The notes beneath the pieces were generated by a model. It saw only the letters and a program-made list of their open reading frames with translations, was not told the DNA's origin and did not search any database. Shown here piece after piece: positions 54,557 to 64,000 of a stretch of 64,000 nucleotides of DNA; the stretch's first letter is position 1, and the number at the start of each line of letters is the position of its first letter. The stretch covers positions 76,047-140,046 of the forward strand of contig NZ_BMZT01000010.1 in assembly GCF_014652935.1 (NCBI RefSeq). Direction: 5' to 3'. Source of the DNA: Luteimonas padinae (GTDB lineage: Bacteria; Pseudomonadota; Gammaproteobacteria; Xanthomonadales; Xanthomonadaceae). The translations under genes were made by a program, and so were the position numbers.

Positions 54557-56161
54557 TCACCCCAGCATGACGGAGCCGCCGCGCAGGGTGATGCGGAAGC
54601 AGGCGCCGCCGCCCGGGACGGAGACGTATTCCAGCCGGCCGTCGTTGGCGCGGCAGAGCTCGTGGGCGATGTAGAGCCCCAGGCCGGTGCCCTGCTCGGA
54701 GGTGGTGAAGAACGGCCGGAACAGCTGGTGGCTCACGGCGTCCGGGATGCCGGGGCCGCGGTCGGTGATCTCGATCACCGGGCGGCCGTCCAGCACGTCG
54801 ACGTGGATCGTGATCCGCGCCGGCTCGCCCGGCTGGTGGCCGTGGCGCACGGCGTTGTTGGCCAGCGAGGTCAGGACCTGGTGCAAGTGGCGCGGGTCGA
54901 CCATGGCCGGCACTTCCGGCAGCTGGCCGCCCTGGCGGATGCTCGCGTTCTCCTCCGGGCAGGTCTGGCGGTAGTCGGCGATGAAGGCCCGCACCAGGCC
55001 GACCAGGTCGACCTGTTCGGGCTGGGCGCGCTCGCGCCGTGCCAGGCCCAGCACGCTCTCGACGATGGCGTTGGTGCGCATGCACTGCTGGTGGACGATC
55101 TGCAGCAGGCGGCGGTCGCTGTCGCCGATGTCGCGCGATTCCTCCAGCAGCTGGGTGGCGTAGCTGATCGCGGCCAGCGGGTTGCGGATCTCGTGGGCGA
55201 GACTGGCGGAGAACCGGCCCATGGCGGCCAGGGTCAGGGACTCGGCGCGGCGGGAGACCAGGGCGGTGTCGTCGAGGAAGATCAGGGTGGTGTCGTCGGT
55301 CGCCAGCAGGCGGGTGAAGCGCGGCAGCACTTCGTTCCCGTCGTCGCCGATGGTGAGTGCGGTGTCGTCGGCCTGGCCGCTGCGGCGCCATTCGGCCACG
55401 CGCATGGCCAGCGCCGGGGAGATCTGAGGCAGGGTGCGCGGGGTGGCCTCGGGGTCGGGGCCGGCTTCGCCCAGCAGGATGCGCGCGGCCTCGTTGGCCA
55501 TGCGGATGCGGCCGGCGCCGTCGACCATCAGCACGCCCACGCGCATGCGGCGGATGATCAGTTCGTTGACCTCGGCCAGGTTTGCGGCCTCGGCGCCGCG
55601 CCGGTGCGCGAGGTCGCGGCTTTCGCGCATGTCGCGGCCGAGCAGGTTGGTCAGCGTGGCCATGGCCAGGTAGCTGACCGAAAACATCAGCACCTCGGCC
55701 AGCGGGCGCTCGCGCAGCGTGTTGCCATCGGCCAGCACCAGGACGTACTGGGCCACCAGCGCGCCCGAGGCCAGCGCGGCCGCGGCCAGGCCCAGGTGCA
55801 GCGGCAGCAGCAGGGCGGCGGCGCCGATGTTGAACAGCAGCATCATCGCGATGCCGGGCCCGGCGAAGGGCAGGGCGTGGGTGGCCAGGGTGGCCACGAT
55901 GATGTCGATGAGGACGCCCACCACGACGTGCGAGGCCAGCGGCACCGATCTGCGCCCCGACAGCAGCAGCAGCACCGCCGCGGCGACCAGGTAGGTGGCG
56001 GCCACGGCGGTGGCCAGCGCAGGGTCGCGGGCCTCGCCGCCGAACGCGCCCTTCAGCGGGCCGAACACCGCCAGCGCGAGCATCGCGGCCTCGAGCGTCC
56101 GGTACAGGGCCAGCAGGTACAGCTCGCGCCGCATGGCGCGATCGGGGGTGTCTGGGGGCAC
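54557..56161 (-). CDS. pilS: Sensor histidine kinase PilS
   Basis: 534 residues from the GTG at 56161, preferred because a GGAG sequence precedes it; the ATG at 56134 lacks one. N-terminal membrane region with about six helices ([15 protein letters not shown] onward), PAS domain (about 220-320), dimerisation domain with phospho-His in [15 protein letters not shown], and ATPase with N box [15 protein letters not shown], and [13 protein letters not shown]. Signals to PilR. Divergent from sucC. Confidence 0.93.
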   Translation of the reverse strand: MPPDTPDRAMRRELYLLALYRTLEAAMLALAVFGPLKGAFGGEARDPALATAVAATYLVAAAVLLLLSGRRSVPLASHVVVGVLIDIIVATLATHALPFAGPGIAMMLLFNIGAAALLLPLHLGLAAAALASGALVAQYVLVLADGNTLRERPLAEVLMFSVSYLAMATLTNLLGRDMRESRDLAHRRGAEAANLAEVNELIIRRMRVGVLMVDGAGRIRMANEAARILLGEAGPDPEATPRTLPQISPALAMRVAEWRRSGQADDTALTIGDDGNEVLPRFTRLLATDDTTLIFLDDTALVSRRAESLTLAAMGRFSASLAHEIRNPLAAISYATQLLEESRDIGDSDRRLLQIVHQQCMRTNAIVESVLGLARRERAQPEQVDLVGLVRAFIADYRQTCPEENASIRQGGQLPEVPAMVDPRHLHQVLTSLANNAVRHGHQPGEPARITIHVDVLDGRPVIEITDRGPGIPDAVSHQLFRPFFTTSEQGTGLGLYIAHELCRANDGRLEYVSVPGGGACFRITLRGGSVMLG

Positions 56162-56188
56162 GGGCGGGCTCCGGGGGCGTCGGGGCAC

Positions 56189-56194
56189 TATAAT
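56189..56194 (+). promoter_or_regulatory. -10 element of the sucCD promoter
   Basis: Perfect TATAAT, 39 bp before the sucC ATG. No good -35 at 17 bp. The divergent pilS start is only 27 bp away. Confidence 0.5.
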
Positions 56195-56233
56195 GGCTGG
56201 CGCTGTGTCCCACTTTCCCACGACGGACCCCAC

Positions 56234-57400
56234 ATGAACTTCCACGAGTACCAGGCGAAGCAGCTCTTCGCCGATTACGGCATTGCAGTTCCCGCCGGGC
56301 GCGTTGCCCGCACCCCCGAAGAGGCGGTCGACGCCGCCAAGGCCATCGGTGGCGACTTCTGGGTGGTCAAGGCCCAGATCCACGCCGGCGGCCGCGGCAA
56401 GGCCGGCGGCGTGAAGCTGTGCCGCTCGCTCGACGACGTGCGCGAGCACGCCAAGGGCATGCTCGGCAAGAAGATGGCGACCTACCAGACCGCCGGCATC
56501 GAGCTGCCGATCGACTCGGTGCTGGTGACCCAGGCCACCGACATCGACAAGGAGCTGTACCTGTCGGTGCTGGTCGACCGTTCCACGCAGTCGATCACCT
56601 TCATCGCCTCCAGCGAAGGCGGCATGGACATCGAGCAGGTGGCCGCCGAGACGCCGGAGAAGATCCAGTCGCTCAACGTCAACTTCATCCAGGGCCTGCA
56701 GCCCTACCAGTGCCGCGACATCGGCTTCGCGCTGGGCCTGACCGGCAAGCAGGTCAACCAGCTGACGAAGATCATGATGGGCCTGTACAAGCTGTTCAAC
56801 GAGAAGGACCTGGCGCTGGTCGAGCTGAACCCGCTGGCCATCCTCACCGACGGCAACCTGGCCGTGCTCGACGGCAAGGTCGACTCCGACGACAACGCCG
56901 CGTTCCGCCACCCGGAGCTGGTCGCGATGCGCGACATCCGCCAGGAGGACGAGACCGAGGTCAAGGCCAGCCAGCACGACCTGAACTACGTGACCATGGA
57001 CGGCAATATCGGCTGCATGGTCAACGGCGCGGGCCTGGCGATGGCGACGATGGACGTGATCCAGCTGGAAGGCGGCTCGCCGGCCAACTTCCTCGACGTC
57101 GGCGGCGGCGCCACCAAGGAGCGCGTGACCGAGGCGTTCAAGCTGATCCTCTCGTCCGATGACGTGAAGGCGATCTTCGTCAACATCTTCGGCGGCATCG
57201 TGCGCTGCGACATGATCGCGGAGGGCATCATCGCAGCGGTGAAGGAAGTGGACGTCAAGGTGCCGGTGGTGGTGCGCCTCGAGGGCACCAACGTGGACGC
57301 GGGCAAGGAGCTGTTGAAGAACTCCGGCCTGGCGATCACCCCCGCCGACAACATCAACGACGGTGCCCGCAAGGCTGTCGAAGCGGCCAAGGCCGCCTGA
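56234..57400 (+). CDS. sucC: Succinate--CoA ligase beta subunit
   Basis: 388 residues; TCA cycle, interconverts succinyl-CoA and succinate with NTP formation. ATP-grasp N-terminus ([35 protein letters not shown]) and C-terminal CoA-ligase domain ([32 protein letters not shown]). ATG at 56234. sucD follows after a 134-bp gap holding a REP pair, so the two subunit genes are probably co-transcribed. Confidence 0.97.
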   Translation: MNFHEYQAKQLFADYGIAVPAGRVARTPEEAVDAAKAIGGDFWVVKAQIHAGGRGKAGGVKLCRSLDDVREHAKGMLGKKMATYQTAGIELPIDSVLVTQATDIDKELYLSVLVDRSTQSITFIASSEGGMDIEQVAAETPEKIQSLNVNFIQGLQPYQCRDIGFALGLTGKQVNQLTKIMMGLYKLFNEKDLALVELNPLAILTDGNLAVLDGKVDSDDNAAFRHPELVAMRDIRQEDETEVKASQHDLNYVTMDGNIGCMVNGAGLAMATMDVIQLEGGSPANFLDVGGGATKERVTEAFKLILSSDDVKAIFVNIFGGIVRCDMIAEGIIAAVKEVDVKVPVVVRLEGTNVDAGKELLKNSGLAITPADNINDGARKAVEAAKAA

Positions 57401-57425
57401 GCCCCCACACACCCCCTATCTTCCC

Positions 57426-57498
57426 TGTAGGAGCAGCTACAGCTGCGACCCGCAGGTCGCCCAGGTCCAGGCAGGTCGCAGCTGTAGCTGCTCCTGCA
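57426..57498. repeat. REP pair (A-type) between sucC and sucD
   Basis: Forward copy 57426-57450 (TGTAGGAGCAGCTACAGCTG), inverted 57474-57498, with the tails flanking a 23-bp spacer. It lies between the two subunit genes of one enzyme. Confidence 0.9.
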
Positions 57499-57534
57499 GG
57501 GCCAGGGCGGTGAAAGAGACCATCGAGGAATCCA

Positions 57535-58413
57535 ATGAGCGTTCTCGTCAACAAAGACACCAAGGTGATCGTGCAGGGCTTCACCGGCCAGCAGGGCACC
57601 TTCCACGCCGAGCAGATGCTGGAGTACGGCACCAAGGTCGTCGGCGGCGTCACCCCGGGCAAGGGCGGCACCGAGCACCTGGGCCTGCCGGTCTTCAACA
57701 CCGTGGCCGATGCCGTCAGCGGGACCGGCGCCAACGCGTCGGTGATCTACGTGCCGCCGCCGTTCGCGGCCGACGCGATCCTGGAAGCGGCCGAGGCCGG
57801 CATCCAGGTCATCGTATGCATCACCGAGGGCATCCCGGTGCTCGACATGCTGCGCGTCAAGAAGACCCTGGTGCACACCTATCCGGAGACCGTGCTGGTG
57901 GGCCCGAACTGCCCCGGCATCATCACCCCGGGCGAGTGCAAGATCGGCATCATGCCGGGCCACATCCACAAGCCGGGCAAGGTCGCGATCGTGTCGCGCT
58001 CGGGCACGCTGACCTATGAAGCCGTCAAGCAGACCACCGACGCCGGCCTCGGCCAGTCGACGGTGATCGGCATCGGCGGCGACCCGATCAACGGCCTGAA
58101 CTTCATCGACTGCCTGAAGCTGTTCCAGGACGACGAGCAGACCGAGGGCATCATCATGGTCGGCGAGATCGGCGGTTCGGCCGAGGAGGAAGCGGCCGAG
58201 TTCATCGCCGAGTACGTGACCAAGCCGGTGGTGGGCTTCATCGCCGGTGCGAGCGCCCCGAAGGGCAAGCGCATGGGCCACGCCGGCGCGATCGCTTCGG
58301 GCGGATCGGGTACGGCCGAAGGCAAGTTCGCCGCGATGGAGAAGGCCGGCGTCACCACCGTCCGTTCGCCGGGCGACCTGGGTGCCGCGATCGCCAAGCG
58401 CCTGGCTGGCTGA
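57535..58413 (+). CDS. sucD: Succinate--CoA ligase alpha subunit
   Basis: 292 residues. Rossmann CoA-binding domain ([32 protein letters not shown]) and ligase domain with the phosphorylated His249 in [37 protein letters not shown] is typical. Partner of SucC. Followed by a REP pair and an intrinsic terminator. Confidence 0.97.
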   Translation: MSVLVNKDTKVIVQGFTGQQGTFHAEQMLEYGTKVVGGVTPGKGGTEHLGLPVFNTVADAVSGTGANASVIYVPPPFAADAILEAAEAGIQVIVCITEGIPVLDMLRVKKTLVHTYPETVLVGPNCPGIITPGECKIGIMPGHIHKPGKVAIVSRSGTLTYEAVKQTTDAGLGQSTVIGIGGDPINGLNFIDCLKLFQDDEQTEGIIMVGEIGGSAEEEAAEFIAEYVTKPVVGFIAGASAPKGKRMGHAGAIASGGSGTAEGKFAAMEKAGVTTVRSPGDLGAAIAKRLAG

Positions 58414-58443
58414 CCACCGCCCTCCTCCTGTACCGGCCCCTTC

Positions 58444-58503
58444 TGTAGGAGCAGCTATGGCTGCGACCTGCAGCGTCCGGTCGCAGCTATAGCTGCTCCT
58501 ACA
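58444..58503. repeat. REP pair (A-type) after sucD
   Basis: Forward copy 58444-58468 (TGTAGGAGCAGCTATGGCTG, one mismatch in the palindrome) and inverted copy 58479-58503. Spacer 10 bp, the shortest of the set. Confidence 0.88.
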
Positions 58504-58520
58504 GGACATGCGTGACAGGG

Positions 58521-58544
58521 AAGGCCGCCTCCGGGCGGCCTTTT
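58521..58544 (+). terminator. Intrinsic terminator of sucCD
   Basis: Stem AAGGCCGCC (58521-58529), loop TCCG, GGCGGCCTT (58534-58542), followed by TT. A strong hairpin with a short T-run. Confidence 0.8.
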
Positions 58545-58559
58545 CCGTGGACGGCATGT

Positions 58560-58597
58560 TTGACAGGGTGATGCATGATGCGCATGATCAATGCGCA
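58560..58597 (+). promoter_or_regulatory. Promoter and palindromic operator of ccdAB
   Basis: TTGACA 58560-58565, 17-bp spacer, CATGAT 58583-58588. The -10 lies inside the palindrome TGCGCATGATCAATGCGCA (58579-58597, 7-bp arms), a plausible CcdAB autorepression site. Confidence 0.5.
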
Positions 58598-58616
58598 CTC
58601 CATGGAGGACGCCGCA

Positions 58617-58883
58617 ATGCGCATCCGCGACGAGTACGCCGCCTACGGCAAGCGCGCCACCAACGTCAGCATCAACGAGGGCCTGCTGGAGGCCGCGCGG
58701 GCGCTCGACATCAACCTGTCCGCCACCCTGGAGAAGGCGCTCGACGCCGAGGTGCGGGCGCGCAGGCGCGAGAAGTGGCTGGAGGACAACCGCGAGGCGA
58801 TCGCGGCGTACAACGAGCGCATCGAGCGTGACGGCATGCTGAGCGACCACGTGCGTGCCTTCCTGTCCAGGACGGCTGAATGA
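58617..58883 (+). CDS. ccdA: CcdA-type antitoxin
   Basis: 88 residues from the ATG at 58617, with GGAGGA at 58604-58609 as ribosome site; in-frame ATGs at 58575 and 58602 lie upstream. RHH start ATNVSINEGLLEAARALDINL then SATLEKALDAEVRARRREKW, and C-terminal toxin-binding AYNERIERDGMLSDHVRAF matching the plasmid-type CcdA tail. Overlaps ccdB by 4 bp. Located just downstream of the sucCD terminator. Confidence 0.9.
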   Translation: MRIRDEYAAYGKRATNVSINEGLLEAARALDINLSATLEKALDAEVRARRREKWLEDNREAIAAYNERIERDGMLSDHVRAFLSRTAE

Positions 58884-59194
58884 GCCAGTTCGTCGCCTAC
58901 GCCAACGCAGATGTTGTCTCCAGGAAGCGGATTCCGTATCTGTTGGACGTGCAGAGTGATCTGATCGAGACCGCGGGATCGCGTGTGGTCGTGCCGCTGG
59001 TGGCGATCGAGCGCGTCGGCGGGGTGATCGAGCGCCTGATGCCGCGGTTGCTGGTGGATGAAGAGCAGCTGGTGATGGATACGGCGCAGATCATGGGCGT
59101 GCCGGTGAGCATGCTGGGGAGGCAGGTCGCCGACCTGTCCCACGAAAGGTCTGCCATCCTTGCCGCCCTCGACATGCTGACGCATGGAATCTGA
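58880..59194 (+). CDS. ccdB: CcdB-type gyrase toxin
   Basis: 104 residues. Family pattern: QFVAYANADVVSRKRIPYLL then DVQSDLIETAGSRVVVPLV, and the C-terminal LDMLTHGI, where the family ends with a hydrophobic-Trp/Gly-Ile that contacts GyrA. CcdB proteins trap DNA gyrase. The conserved C-terminal Trp of F-plasmid CcdB is not seen; Gly-Ile is kept. nadE starts 1 bp after the ccdB stop. Confidence 0.9.
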   Translation: MSQFVAYANADVVSRKRIPYLLDVQSDLIETAGSRVVVPLVAIERVGGVIERLMPRLLVDEEQLVMDTAQIMGVPVSMLGRQVADLSHERSAILAALDMLTHGI

Positions 59195-59195
59195 C

Positions 59196-60833
59196 ATGAC
59201 CGAATCGCTTCGCATCGCCCTGGCCCAGTTCGACTTCCCGGTGGGTGATGTCGCCGGCAACACGAAGCGCATCGCGGCGATGATCGGCGAGGCGCGCGAC
59301 GAGTACGGCGCCGACATCGTGGTGTTCCCCGAGCTCGCGATCAGCGGCTATCCGCCCGAGGACCTGCTGATGCGGCCGCAGTTCCTGGCCGACTGCGAGC
59401 AGGCGCTGCGCACCATCGCAGACGCCGCCACCGGCATCGTCGCCATCGTCGGCTGGCCGGAGTCGGCCGGCAGCGTGCTCTACAACTCCGCCAGCGTGCT
59501 GCGCGACGGGCGCATCGAGCGCACCTACCGCAAGCGCGAGCTGCCCAACTACAACGTCTTCGACGAGCGCCGCTACTTCCACGTCGATCCCGACGGCGGC
59601 AGCTGCGTGTTCGAGGTCAAGGGCGTGCCGGTGGGCCTGCTGGTCTGCGAGGACCTGTGGTTCGCCGAGCCGATCGCCGACACCGTCGCGCAGGGCGCGC
59701 AGCTGGTGCTGGTGCCCAATGCCTCGCCCTTCGAGCGCGGCAAGCACGCGCAGCGCGACGCGATGATCGCCGCGCACACGCGCGACACCGGCGCGGCGCT
59801 GGCCTATCTCAACGTGGTGGGCGGGCAGGACGCGCTGGTGTTCGACGGCGCGTCGGTGGTCGCCGACGGCGACGGCACGGTGCATCCGGCCGCGGCGGCC
59901 TTCACCGACCAGTGGCTGGTGGTGGACTACGACGCGGCCAGCCGCGCGTTCACGCCGGTCGTCTGGATGGACGACGGCGACGAGAGCATGGACGCCCTGG
60001 CCTGGCGCGCGGTGGTGCGCGGAATCCGCGACTACTTCGGCAAGAACGGCTTCCGGCGCGCCTGGCTGGGCCTGTCGGGCGGCATCGACTCGTCCATCGT
60101 GCTGGCGATGGCGGTCGAGGCACTGGGTGCGGAGAACGTCACCGCCGTGCGCATGCCGTCCCGCTACACCGCCAACCTCAGCAACGACCTGGCCGCCGAA
60201 CAGTGCCGCGCGCTGGGCGTGGAGATGCTGACGGTGCCGGTCGAGCCGGCGTTCGAAGGCCTGCTCGGCAGCCTGGGCGAGGCCTTCGAAGGCCGCGAGG
60301 TCGACGTGACCGAGGAGAACCTGCAGTCGCGCGCGCGCGGGGTGATCCTGATGGCGCTGTCGAACAAGCTCGGCGGCCTGGTGTTGACCACCGGCAACAA
60401 GAGCGAGTACGCGGTGGGCTACGCCACGATCTATGGCGACATGTGCGGTGCCTACGCGCCGATCAAGGACCTGTACAAGACCGAGGTCTACGGGCTGTCG
60501 AAGTGGCGCAACACCGTGGGCGGGGCGCCGGTGATCCCGCCGGCGGTGATCGCGCGGCCGCCGTCGGCGGAGCTGCGCGCCAACCAGCTCGACCAGGATT
60601 CGCTGCCGCCCTACGACGTGCTGGATGCGATCCTGCTGCGCTTCGTCGACCAGGAGCAGTCGGCTGAAGAGGTCCGCGCCGCGGGCTTCGACGCCGCCGT
60701 CGTCGACCGCGTGGTGAAGCTGGTGCGCAACAGCGAATGGAAGCGCCAGCAGTCGGCGCCCGGCCCCAAGATCTCCCGCCGCGCCTTCGGCCGCGAGCGC
60801 CGCTATCCCATCACCAACCGCTATCCCCACTGA
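59196..60833 (+). CDS. nadE: Glutamine-dependent NAD(+) synthetase
   Basis: 545 residues. N-terminal nitrilase-type glutaminase (about 1-265) with the Glu-Lys-Cys triad: FPELAISGYPPEDLL, YRKRELPNYNVFDE and LVCEDLWF. C-terminal synthetase (about 290-545) with the P-loop LGLSGGIDSSIVLAMA and TTGNKSEYAVGYATIYGDMCGAY. Makes NAD from nicotinate adenine dinucleotide, downstream of PncB. Starts directly behind ccdB with a weak ribosome site, so it may depend partly on the ccd promoter. Confidence 0.95.
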   Translation: MTESLRIALAQFDFPVGDVAGNTKRIAAMIGEARDEYGADIVVFPELAISGYPPEDLLMRPQFLADCEQALRTIADAATGIVAIVGWPESAGSVLYNSASVLRDGRIERTYRKRELPNYNVFDERRYFHVDPDGGSCVFEVKGVPVGLLVCEDLWFAEPIADTVAQGAQLVLVPNASPFERGKHAQRDAMIAAHTRDTGAALAYLNVVGGQDALVFDGASVVADGDGTVHPAAAAFTDQWLVVDYDAASRAFTPVVWMDDGDESMDALAWRAVVRGIRDYFGKNGFRRAWLGLSGGIDSSIVLAMAVEALGAENVTAVRMPSRYTANLSNDLAAEQCRALGVEMLTVPVEPAFEGLLGSLGEAFEGREVDVTEENLQSRARGVILMALSNKLGGLVLTTGNKSEYAVGYATIYGDMCGAYAPIKDLYKTEVYGLSKWRNTVGGAPVIPPAVIARPPSAELRANQLDQDSLPPYDVLDAILLRFVDQEQSAEEVRAAGFDAAVVDRVVKLVRNSEWKRQQSAPGPKISRRAFGRERRYPITNRYPH

Positions 60834-60843
60834 GCGGCCACGC

Positions 60844-60970
60844 TGTGGGAGCGGCTATAGCCGCGACCGCAGGACTCGTAGCCCCCCTGTAGGAGCAGCT
60901 ACAGCTGCGACCAGCTCCTGGTGCCGGGTTCGGGTCGCAGCTGGTGGTCGCGGCTATAGCCGCTCCTGCA
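60844..60970. repeat. REP cluster after nadE (three copies, mixed type)
   Basis: G-type forward 60844-60868 (head TGTGGGAGC), A-type forward 60888-60912, a partial GGTCGCAGCTGG near 60933-60944, and G-type inverted 60946-60970. Only site where both palindrome variants sit together. Confidence 0.85.
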
Positions 60971-61046
60971 GGGCTCGTAGATCCCGCGCCTACAGGACTC
61001 GTCGATCTCCCCGCAGCTTCTCCTGCGGACTGCTTCCGCGGTGCGG

Positions 61047-61901
61047 CTACTGGATCGCGGTCTTCTCGGGCGCGAACGGGTTCAGCTTGCGGATAGTCCA
61101 CGGGTAGTCCGGCCATTCGCCCGTGAGGTAAGGATGGTCGGGCTCGTTGAGCTGGAGCACGCGGCGGGCGTCGGCGGCCAGGGTCTCGTTGCCGAGTTCG
61201 GTGTAGGCGGCGGCGAGCACGGCGACGGCGTCGTTCTGGTACTCGCTCTGCGGGTAGGTCTCGAGCAGGTAGCGCGCGCGCTCGGTGGCGCCCACCCAGG
61301 CCTCGCGGCGCATGTAGTACAGCGCGGTCTCGATCTCGTGGCGGGCGAACATGTTGCGCAGCGCGATCATGCGGTTGGCGGCGTCGGCGGCGTAGCGGCT
61401 GTTGGGGTAGCGCTCGGTCACGGTGCGCAGGTCGTTGTAGCCCTGCATCGGCGTGGCCAGGTCGCGGCGGCTGGCGTCGAGGTTCCAGGCGCGCTGCAGG
61501 AACACCGTGTCGCGGCTCGAGTTCACCAGGCCGCGCAGGTAGTACATGTAGGGCACGTGGCGGTGCGTGGGGTAGGTGCGGATGAAGCGGTCGATGGTCG
61601 ACACCGCATCGTCGTGGCGGCCCATCTTGTACTGGGCGTAGGCGGTTTCCATCAGCGCCTGCTCGGTGTGCGTGCCGTACGGGTACTGCGCCACCAGGCG
61701 GCGGTAGACGGTGGTGGCGCCGCTCCAGTTGCCCTTGCGCATCAGCGCGTGGCCACGGTCGTACAGCTCCTCGACGGCCACGCCCTCGTTGGCATCCTCG
61801 TCCTTGAACGCGCCCTTCATCCGCGCGCAGCCAGAGGTCGCGAGTGCCGCCAGCAGCACGAGCAGCAGGGCGCGGCGGAACAGGGTGGGGCTTCGGGTCA
61901 T
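61047..61901 (-). CDS. bamD: Outer membrane assembly factor BamD
   Basis: 284 residues; lipoprotein of the BAM complex that inserts outer-membrane beta-barrels. Signal with lipobox LATSGC, then five TPR motifs (LYDRGHALMRKGNWSGATTV; YAQYKMGRHDDAVSTIDRFI; AFIRTYP-type turns). ATG at 61901. Divergent from rluD, the same arrangement as E. coli bamD/rluD. Confidence 0.95.
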   Translation of the reverse strand: MTRSPTLFRRALLLVLLAALATSGCARMKGAFKDEDANEGVAVEELYDRGHALMRKGNWSGATTVYRRLVAQYPYGTHTEQALMETAYAQYKMGRHDDAVSTIDRFIRTYPTHRHVPYMYYLRGLVNSSRDTVFLQRAWNLDASRRDLATPMQGYNDLRTVTERYPNSRYAADAANRMIALRNMFARHEIETALYYMRREAWVGATERARYLLETYPQSEYQNDAVAVLAAAYTELGNETLAADARRVLQLNEPDHPYLTGEWPDYPWTIRKLNPFAPEKTAIQ

Positions 61902-61991
61902 GGTGCGTCCGGGACGGGGATGGCGTGGAGCGGGGATAATAGCAGCCAGCCCCGCGCGGCCAGCGGCCTCGCCTGAACCGGACCCAGCCCC

Positions 61992-63017
61992 ATGACCGAC
62001 GACCACGACACCGACGCCAGCGACGCGACGGACGCCGCCCCCGACGCCCCCCGTTCGGCCCGGGTGCCGGACGCCCTGGCCGGGCGCCGCTTCGACGCCG
62101 TGCTGGCGGAGCTGTTTCCCGAATACTCGCGATCGCGGCTGTCGGCCTGGGTGAAATCCGGCGACGTGCTGCTGGACGGCGCCACCGTGCGCCCGCGCGA
62201 AGCCGTGCGCGGCGGGCAGGAGGTGGTGCTCACCGCCACCCTGGAACCCCAGGTCAGCGCCGGCCCCGAGGACATCCCGCTGTCGGTGCTGTACGAGGAC
62301 GCCGAGGTCCTGGTGATCGACAAGCCCGCGGGCCTGGTCGTGCACCCGGGCGCCGGCAACCACACCGGGACCCTGGTCAACGCCCTGCTGTTCCGCGATC
62401 CGGCCATTGCCGCGGTGCCGCGCGCCGGCATCGTGCACCGCCTCGACAAGGACACCTCGGGCGTGATGGTCGTCGCCCGCACCCTGCAGGCGCAGGCCGC
62501 GCTGGTGGCCCAGCTGTCCGCGCGCGAGGTGCACCGGCAGTACCTGGCCGTGGTGGTGGGCGCGCTGGTGTCCGGCGGCACGGTGGCCGCGCCGATCGAC
62601 CGCCATCCGCGCGACCGCCTGCGCATGGCCGTGCGCGATGACGGCCGCGAGGCCACGACCCACTACCGCCTGCAGGAACGCTTCCGCGCGCATACCGCGC
62701 TCGAGTGCCGGCTGGAAACCGGGCGCACGCACCAGATCCGCGTGCACATGGCGCACCTGAAGCATCCGATCGTCGGCGACCCGCTGTATGGCGGGCCGCT
62801 GAAGCTGCCGCGCGGCGCGTCCGACGAGCTGGCCGCGGCGCTGCGCGGCTTCAAGCGCCAGGCGCTGCATGCGCAGGTGCTGGAGTTCGCGCACCCGGCG
62901 ACCGGCGAACCGGTGCGCTGCGAGGCGCCGCTGCCCGAAGACCTGCAGGCGCTGCTGCGCGAGCTGCGCACCGACGCCGCCGCGCACGCGGTCACTGGCA
63001 CCGGGGCGCGGCGATGA
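61992..63017 (+). CDS. rluD: 23S rRNA pseudouridine synthase RluD
   Basis: 341 residues. S4 RNA-binding domain (about 28-95; [20 protein letters not shown]) and a pseudouridine synthase domain with the catalytic Asp in [14 protein letters not shown]. An acidic/Asp-rich first 25 residues is unusual for the family. Modifies U1911, 1915 and 1917 of helix 69. Overlaps pgeF by 4 bp (ATGA), as in E. coli rluD-yfiH. Confidence 0.96.
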   Translation: MTDDHDTDASDATDAAPDAPRSARVPDALAGRRFDAVLAELFPEYSRSRLSAWVKSGDVLLDGATVRPREAVRGGQEVVLTATLEPQVSAGPEDIPLSVLYEDAEVLVIDKPAGLVVHPGAGNHTGTLVNALLFRDPAIAAVPRAGIVHRLDKDTSGVMVVARTLQAQAALVAQLSAREVHRQYLAVVVGALVSGGTVAAPIDRHPRDRLRMAVRDDGREATTHYRLQERFRAHTALECRLETGRTHQIRVHMAHLKHPIVGDPLYGGPLKLPRGASDELAAALRGFKRQALHAQVLEFAHPATGEPVRCEAPLPEDLQALLRELRTDAAAHAVTGTGARR

Positions 63018-63892
63018 GCACGGACGGCGCCGGGCCCGGGCCGACCGGCCGCGCCAATGCGGGCGCGATGGCCGACGGTGGCGGTGCGGGTGCGGGTGCG
63101 ATGCGCCGGGCCTGGCTCGAGGCGGACTGGCCGGCGCCGCCCGGCGTGCACGCGCTGGCGACCCTGCGCCATGGCGCAGGTGCCTCGATGCTGCCCTTCG
63201 CCCGCTTCAACCTCGGCAACGCGCGCGGAGAGGCCGGCGACGACCCGATCGTCGTGGCCGCCAACCGCGCCGAGTTCACGCTGCGCGCCGGGCTGCCTTC
63301 GGCGCCGCACTGGCTGCGCCAGGTCCACGGCACCGGCGTGCTGCGCGTCGACGAAGCGCTGCCCGAAGGCGACGCCACCACCGAGCGCCGGCGCATGGCC
63401 GCCGAGCCCGAGGCCGACGCCGCGGTGACGACGGTCCGCGGCGCGGTGCTCGCCGTGCTGACCGCCGACTGCCTTCCGGTGGTGTTCGCCGCGCGCGACG
63501 GCAGCGCAATCGGCGTGGCCCATGCGGGCTGGCGCGGGCTGGCCGCGGGCGTGCTCGAGGCGACCGTCGCCGCGATGCCCGTGCCGGCGGACGGGCTGCT
63601 CGCCTGGCTGGGCCCGGCGGCAGGGCCGGAGGCCTACGAGATCGGCGCTGAGGTCCGCGAGGCCTTCGTGGGTCCGGATCCGGGAGCGGCGGCGGCCTTC
63701 GTGGCCACCCGCCCGGGGCACTGGCGCATGGACCTGTACGCGCTGGCGCGGCGCCGATTGCGCGCCGCCGGGCTCGCGGACGCCGACATCCACGGCGGTG
63801 GCCTGTGCACGATCTCGGACCCGAAGCGCTTCTTCTCGCACCGGCGCGACGGCCGCAGCGGCCGCCTCGCCACGGTGGCCTGGCTGGCGTGA
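63014..63892 (+). CDS. pgeF: Peptidoglycan editing factor PgeF (YfiH, laccase-like domain)
   Basis: 292 residues from the ATG at 63014, with a Gly/Ala-rich leader (about 1-32) not seen in most homologues; Met-33 of that frame ([11 protein letters not shown]) is the alternative start. Zinc-binding CNF1/YfiH fold: [28 protein letters not shown] with His, [10 protein letters not shown] with Cys, and [16 protein letters not shown] with His. E. coli PgeF removes mis-incorporated L-Ser from peptidoglycan precursors. Follows rluD with a 4-bp overlap. Confidence 0.93.
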   Translation: MSTDGAGPGPTGRANAGAMADGGGAGAGAMRRAWLEADWPAPPGVHALATLRHGAGASMLPFARFNLGNARGEAGDDPIVVAANRAEFTLRAGLPSAPHWLRQVHGTGVLRVDEALPEGDATTERRRMAAEPEADAAVTTVRGAVLAVLTADCLPVVFAARDGSAIGVAHAGWRGLAAGVLEATVAAMPVPADGLLAWLGPAAGPEAYEIGAEVREAFVGPDPGAAAAFVATRPGHWRMDLYALARRRLRAAGLADADIHGGGLCTISDPKRFFSHRRDGRSGRLATVAWLA

Positions 63893-63918
63893 CGCTGGCC
63901 GTCGCCGACATCTGACAC

Positions 63919-63931
63919 TGTAGGAGCAACT
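63919..63931 (+). repeat. Truncated REP head at right edge
   Basis: TGTAGGAGCAACT: the A-type head broken after 10-13 bp by TGTCTTTTGATC. The following sequence to 64000 has no supported gene. Confidence 0.5.
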
Positions 63932-64000
63932 GTCTTTTGATCAGGCGGGGGTTGGCTGCCACTGCCCGCCATCCCTGAGCATGGCGTTGATCTGCCCAAG

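Noticed and set aside
63932..64000. End of a minus-strand gene entering from the right edge
   Set aside because: A short minus-strand frame ending near 63951 is open to the edge, but about 15 codons are too few to identify.

Overview
This 64 kb window is GC-rich chromosome from a gammaproteobacterium of the Lysobacteraceae/Xanthomonadaceae type (Lysobacter, Luteimonas or a close relative). The evidence is gene order and protein character: a rib cluster leading into nusB and thiL; rsmI, rnpB and mraZ in series; a dcw cell-wall/division cluster ending in ftsZ, lpxC, dciA, an M23 peptidase and secA; and pilBCD and pilSR next to sucCD. Many genes overlap by 4 bp (ATGA/GTGA). GTG starts are common. 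No rRNA, tRNA, CRISPR array or complete insertion sequence was seen.

Layout. 1-4.3 kb: 3' part of a type II secretin (gspD), two GT2-type glycosyltransferases and pncB. 4.3-8.6 kb: lipoprotein, pyrF, a hairpin element with a perfect 44-bp inverted repeat, ettA and an RcnB-like protein. 8.7-16.4 kb: glyA, nrdR, a DUF4272 protein, ribD, ribE, ribBA (second domain degenerate), ribH, nusB, thiL. 16.4-18.8 kb: yraN and lpoA facing away from rsmI. 18.9-19.2 kb: rnpB. 19.2-19.9 kb: a repeat-rich gap with a consensus DnaA box and the mra promoter. 19.9-35.7 kb: dcw cluster mraZ-rsmH-ftsL-ftsI-murE-murF-mraY-ftsW-murC-ddl-ftsQ-ftsA-ftsZ-lpxC. murD and murG are cleanly absent. 35.9-41.5 kb: dciA, M23 peptidase, secA, Nudix-ThiE fusion. 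41.6-52.1 kb: type IV pilus region on the minus strand (two tandem pilins, TfpZ-like protein, pilB, pilC, pilD), with coaE separated from pilD by toxin-antitoxin genes (BrnTA, a frameshifted BrnA relic, PIN/RHH), and a plus-strand beta-helix-like protein. 52.2-56.2 kb: HepT/MntA, pilR, pilS. 56.2-58.5 kb: sucCD with terminator. 58.6-63.9 kb: ccdAB, nadE, bamD, rluD, pgeF.

How the genes work together. The largest block builds peptidoglycan precursor (MurC, MurE, MurF, Ddl, MraY) and the divisome (FtsL/I/W/Q/A/Z); LpxC, LpoA, the M23 peptidase, SecA and BamD add further envelope functions. The rib block makes riboflavin, with NusB and ThiL co-transcribed. The pilus block is wired to PilS/PilR through a near-consensus sigma-54 promoter upstream of the first pilin gene.

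The most striking feature is a family of short palindromic repeats (head TGTAGGAGC, GTAG type). They occur in two palindrome variants, in most intergenic gaps and also inside genes: one supplies the pncB stop codon, a pair sits in frame in murF together with a 4 x 21-bp tandem repeat, and one is translated in the Nudix-ThiE linker. Four toxin-antitoxin modules lie within about 17 kb, all at the edges of the pilus and sucCD operons.
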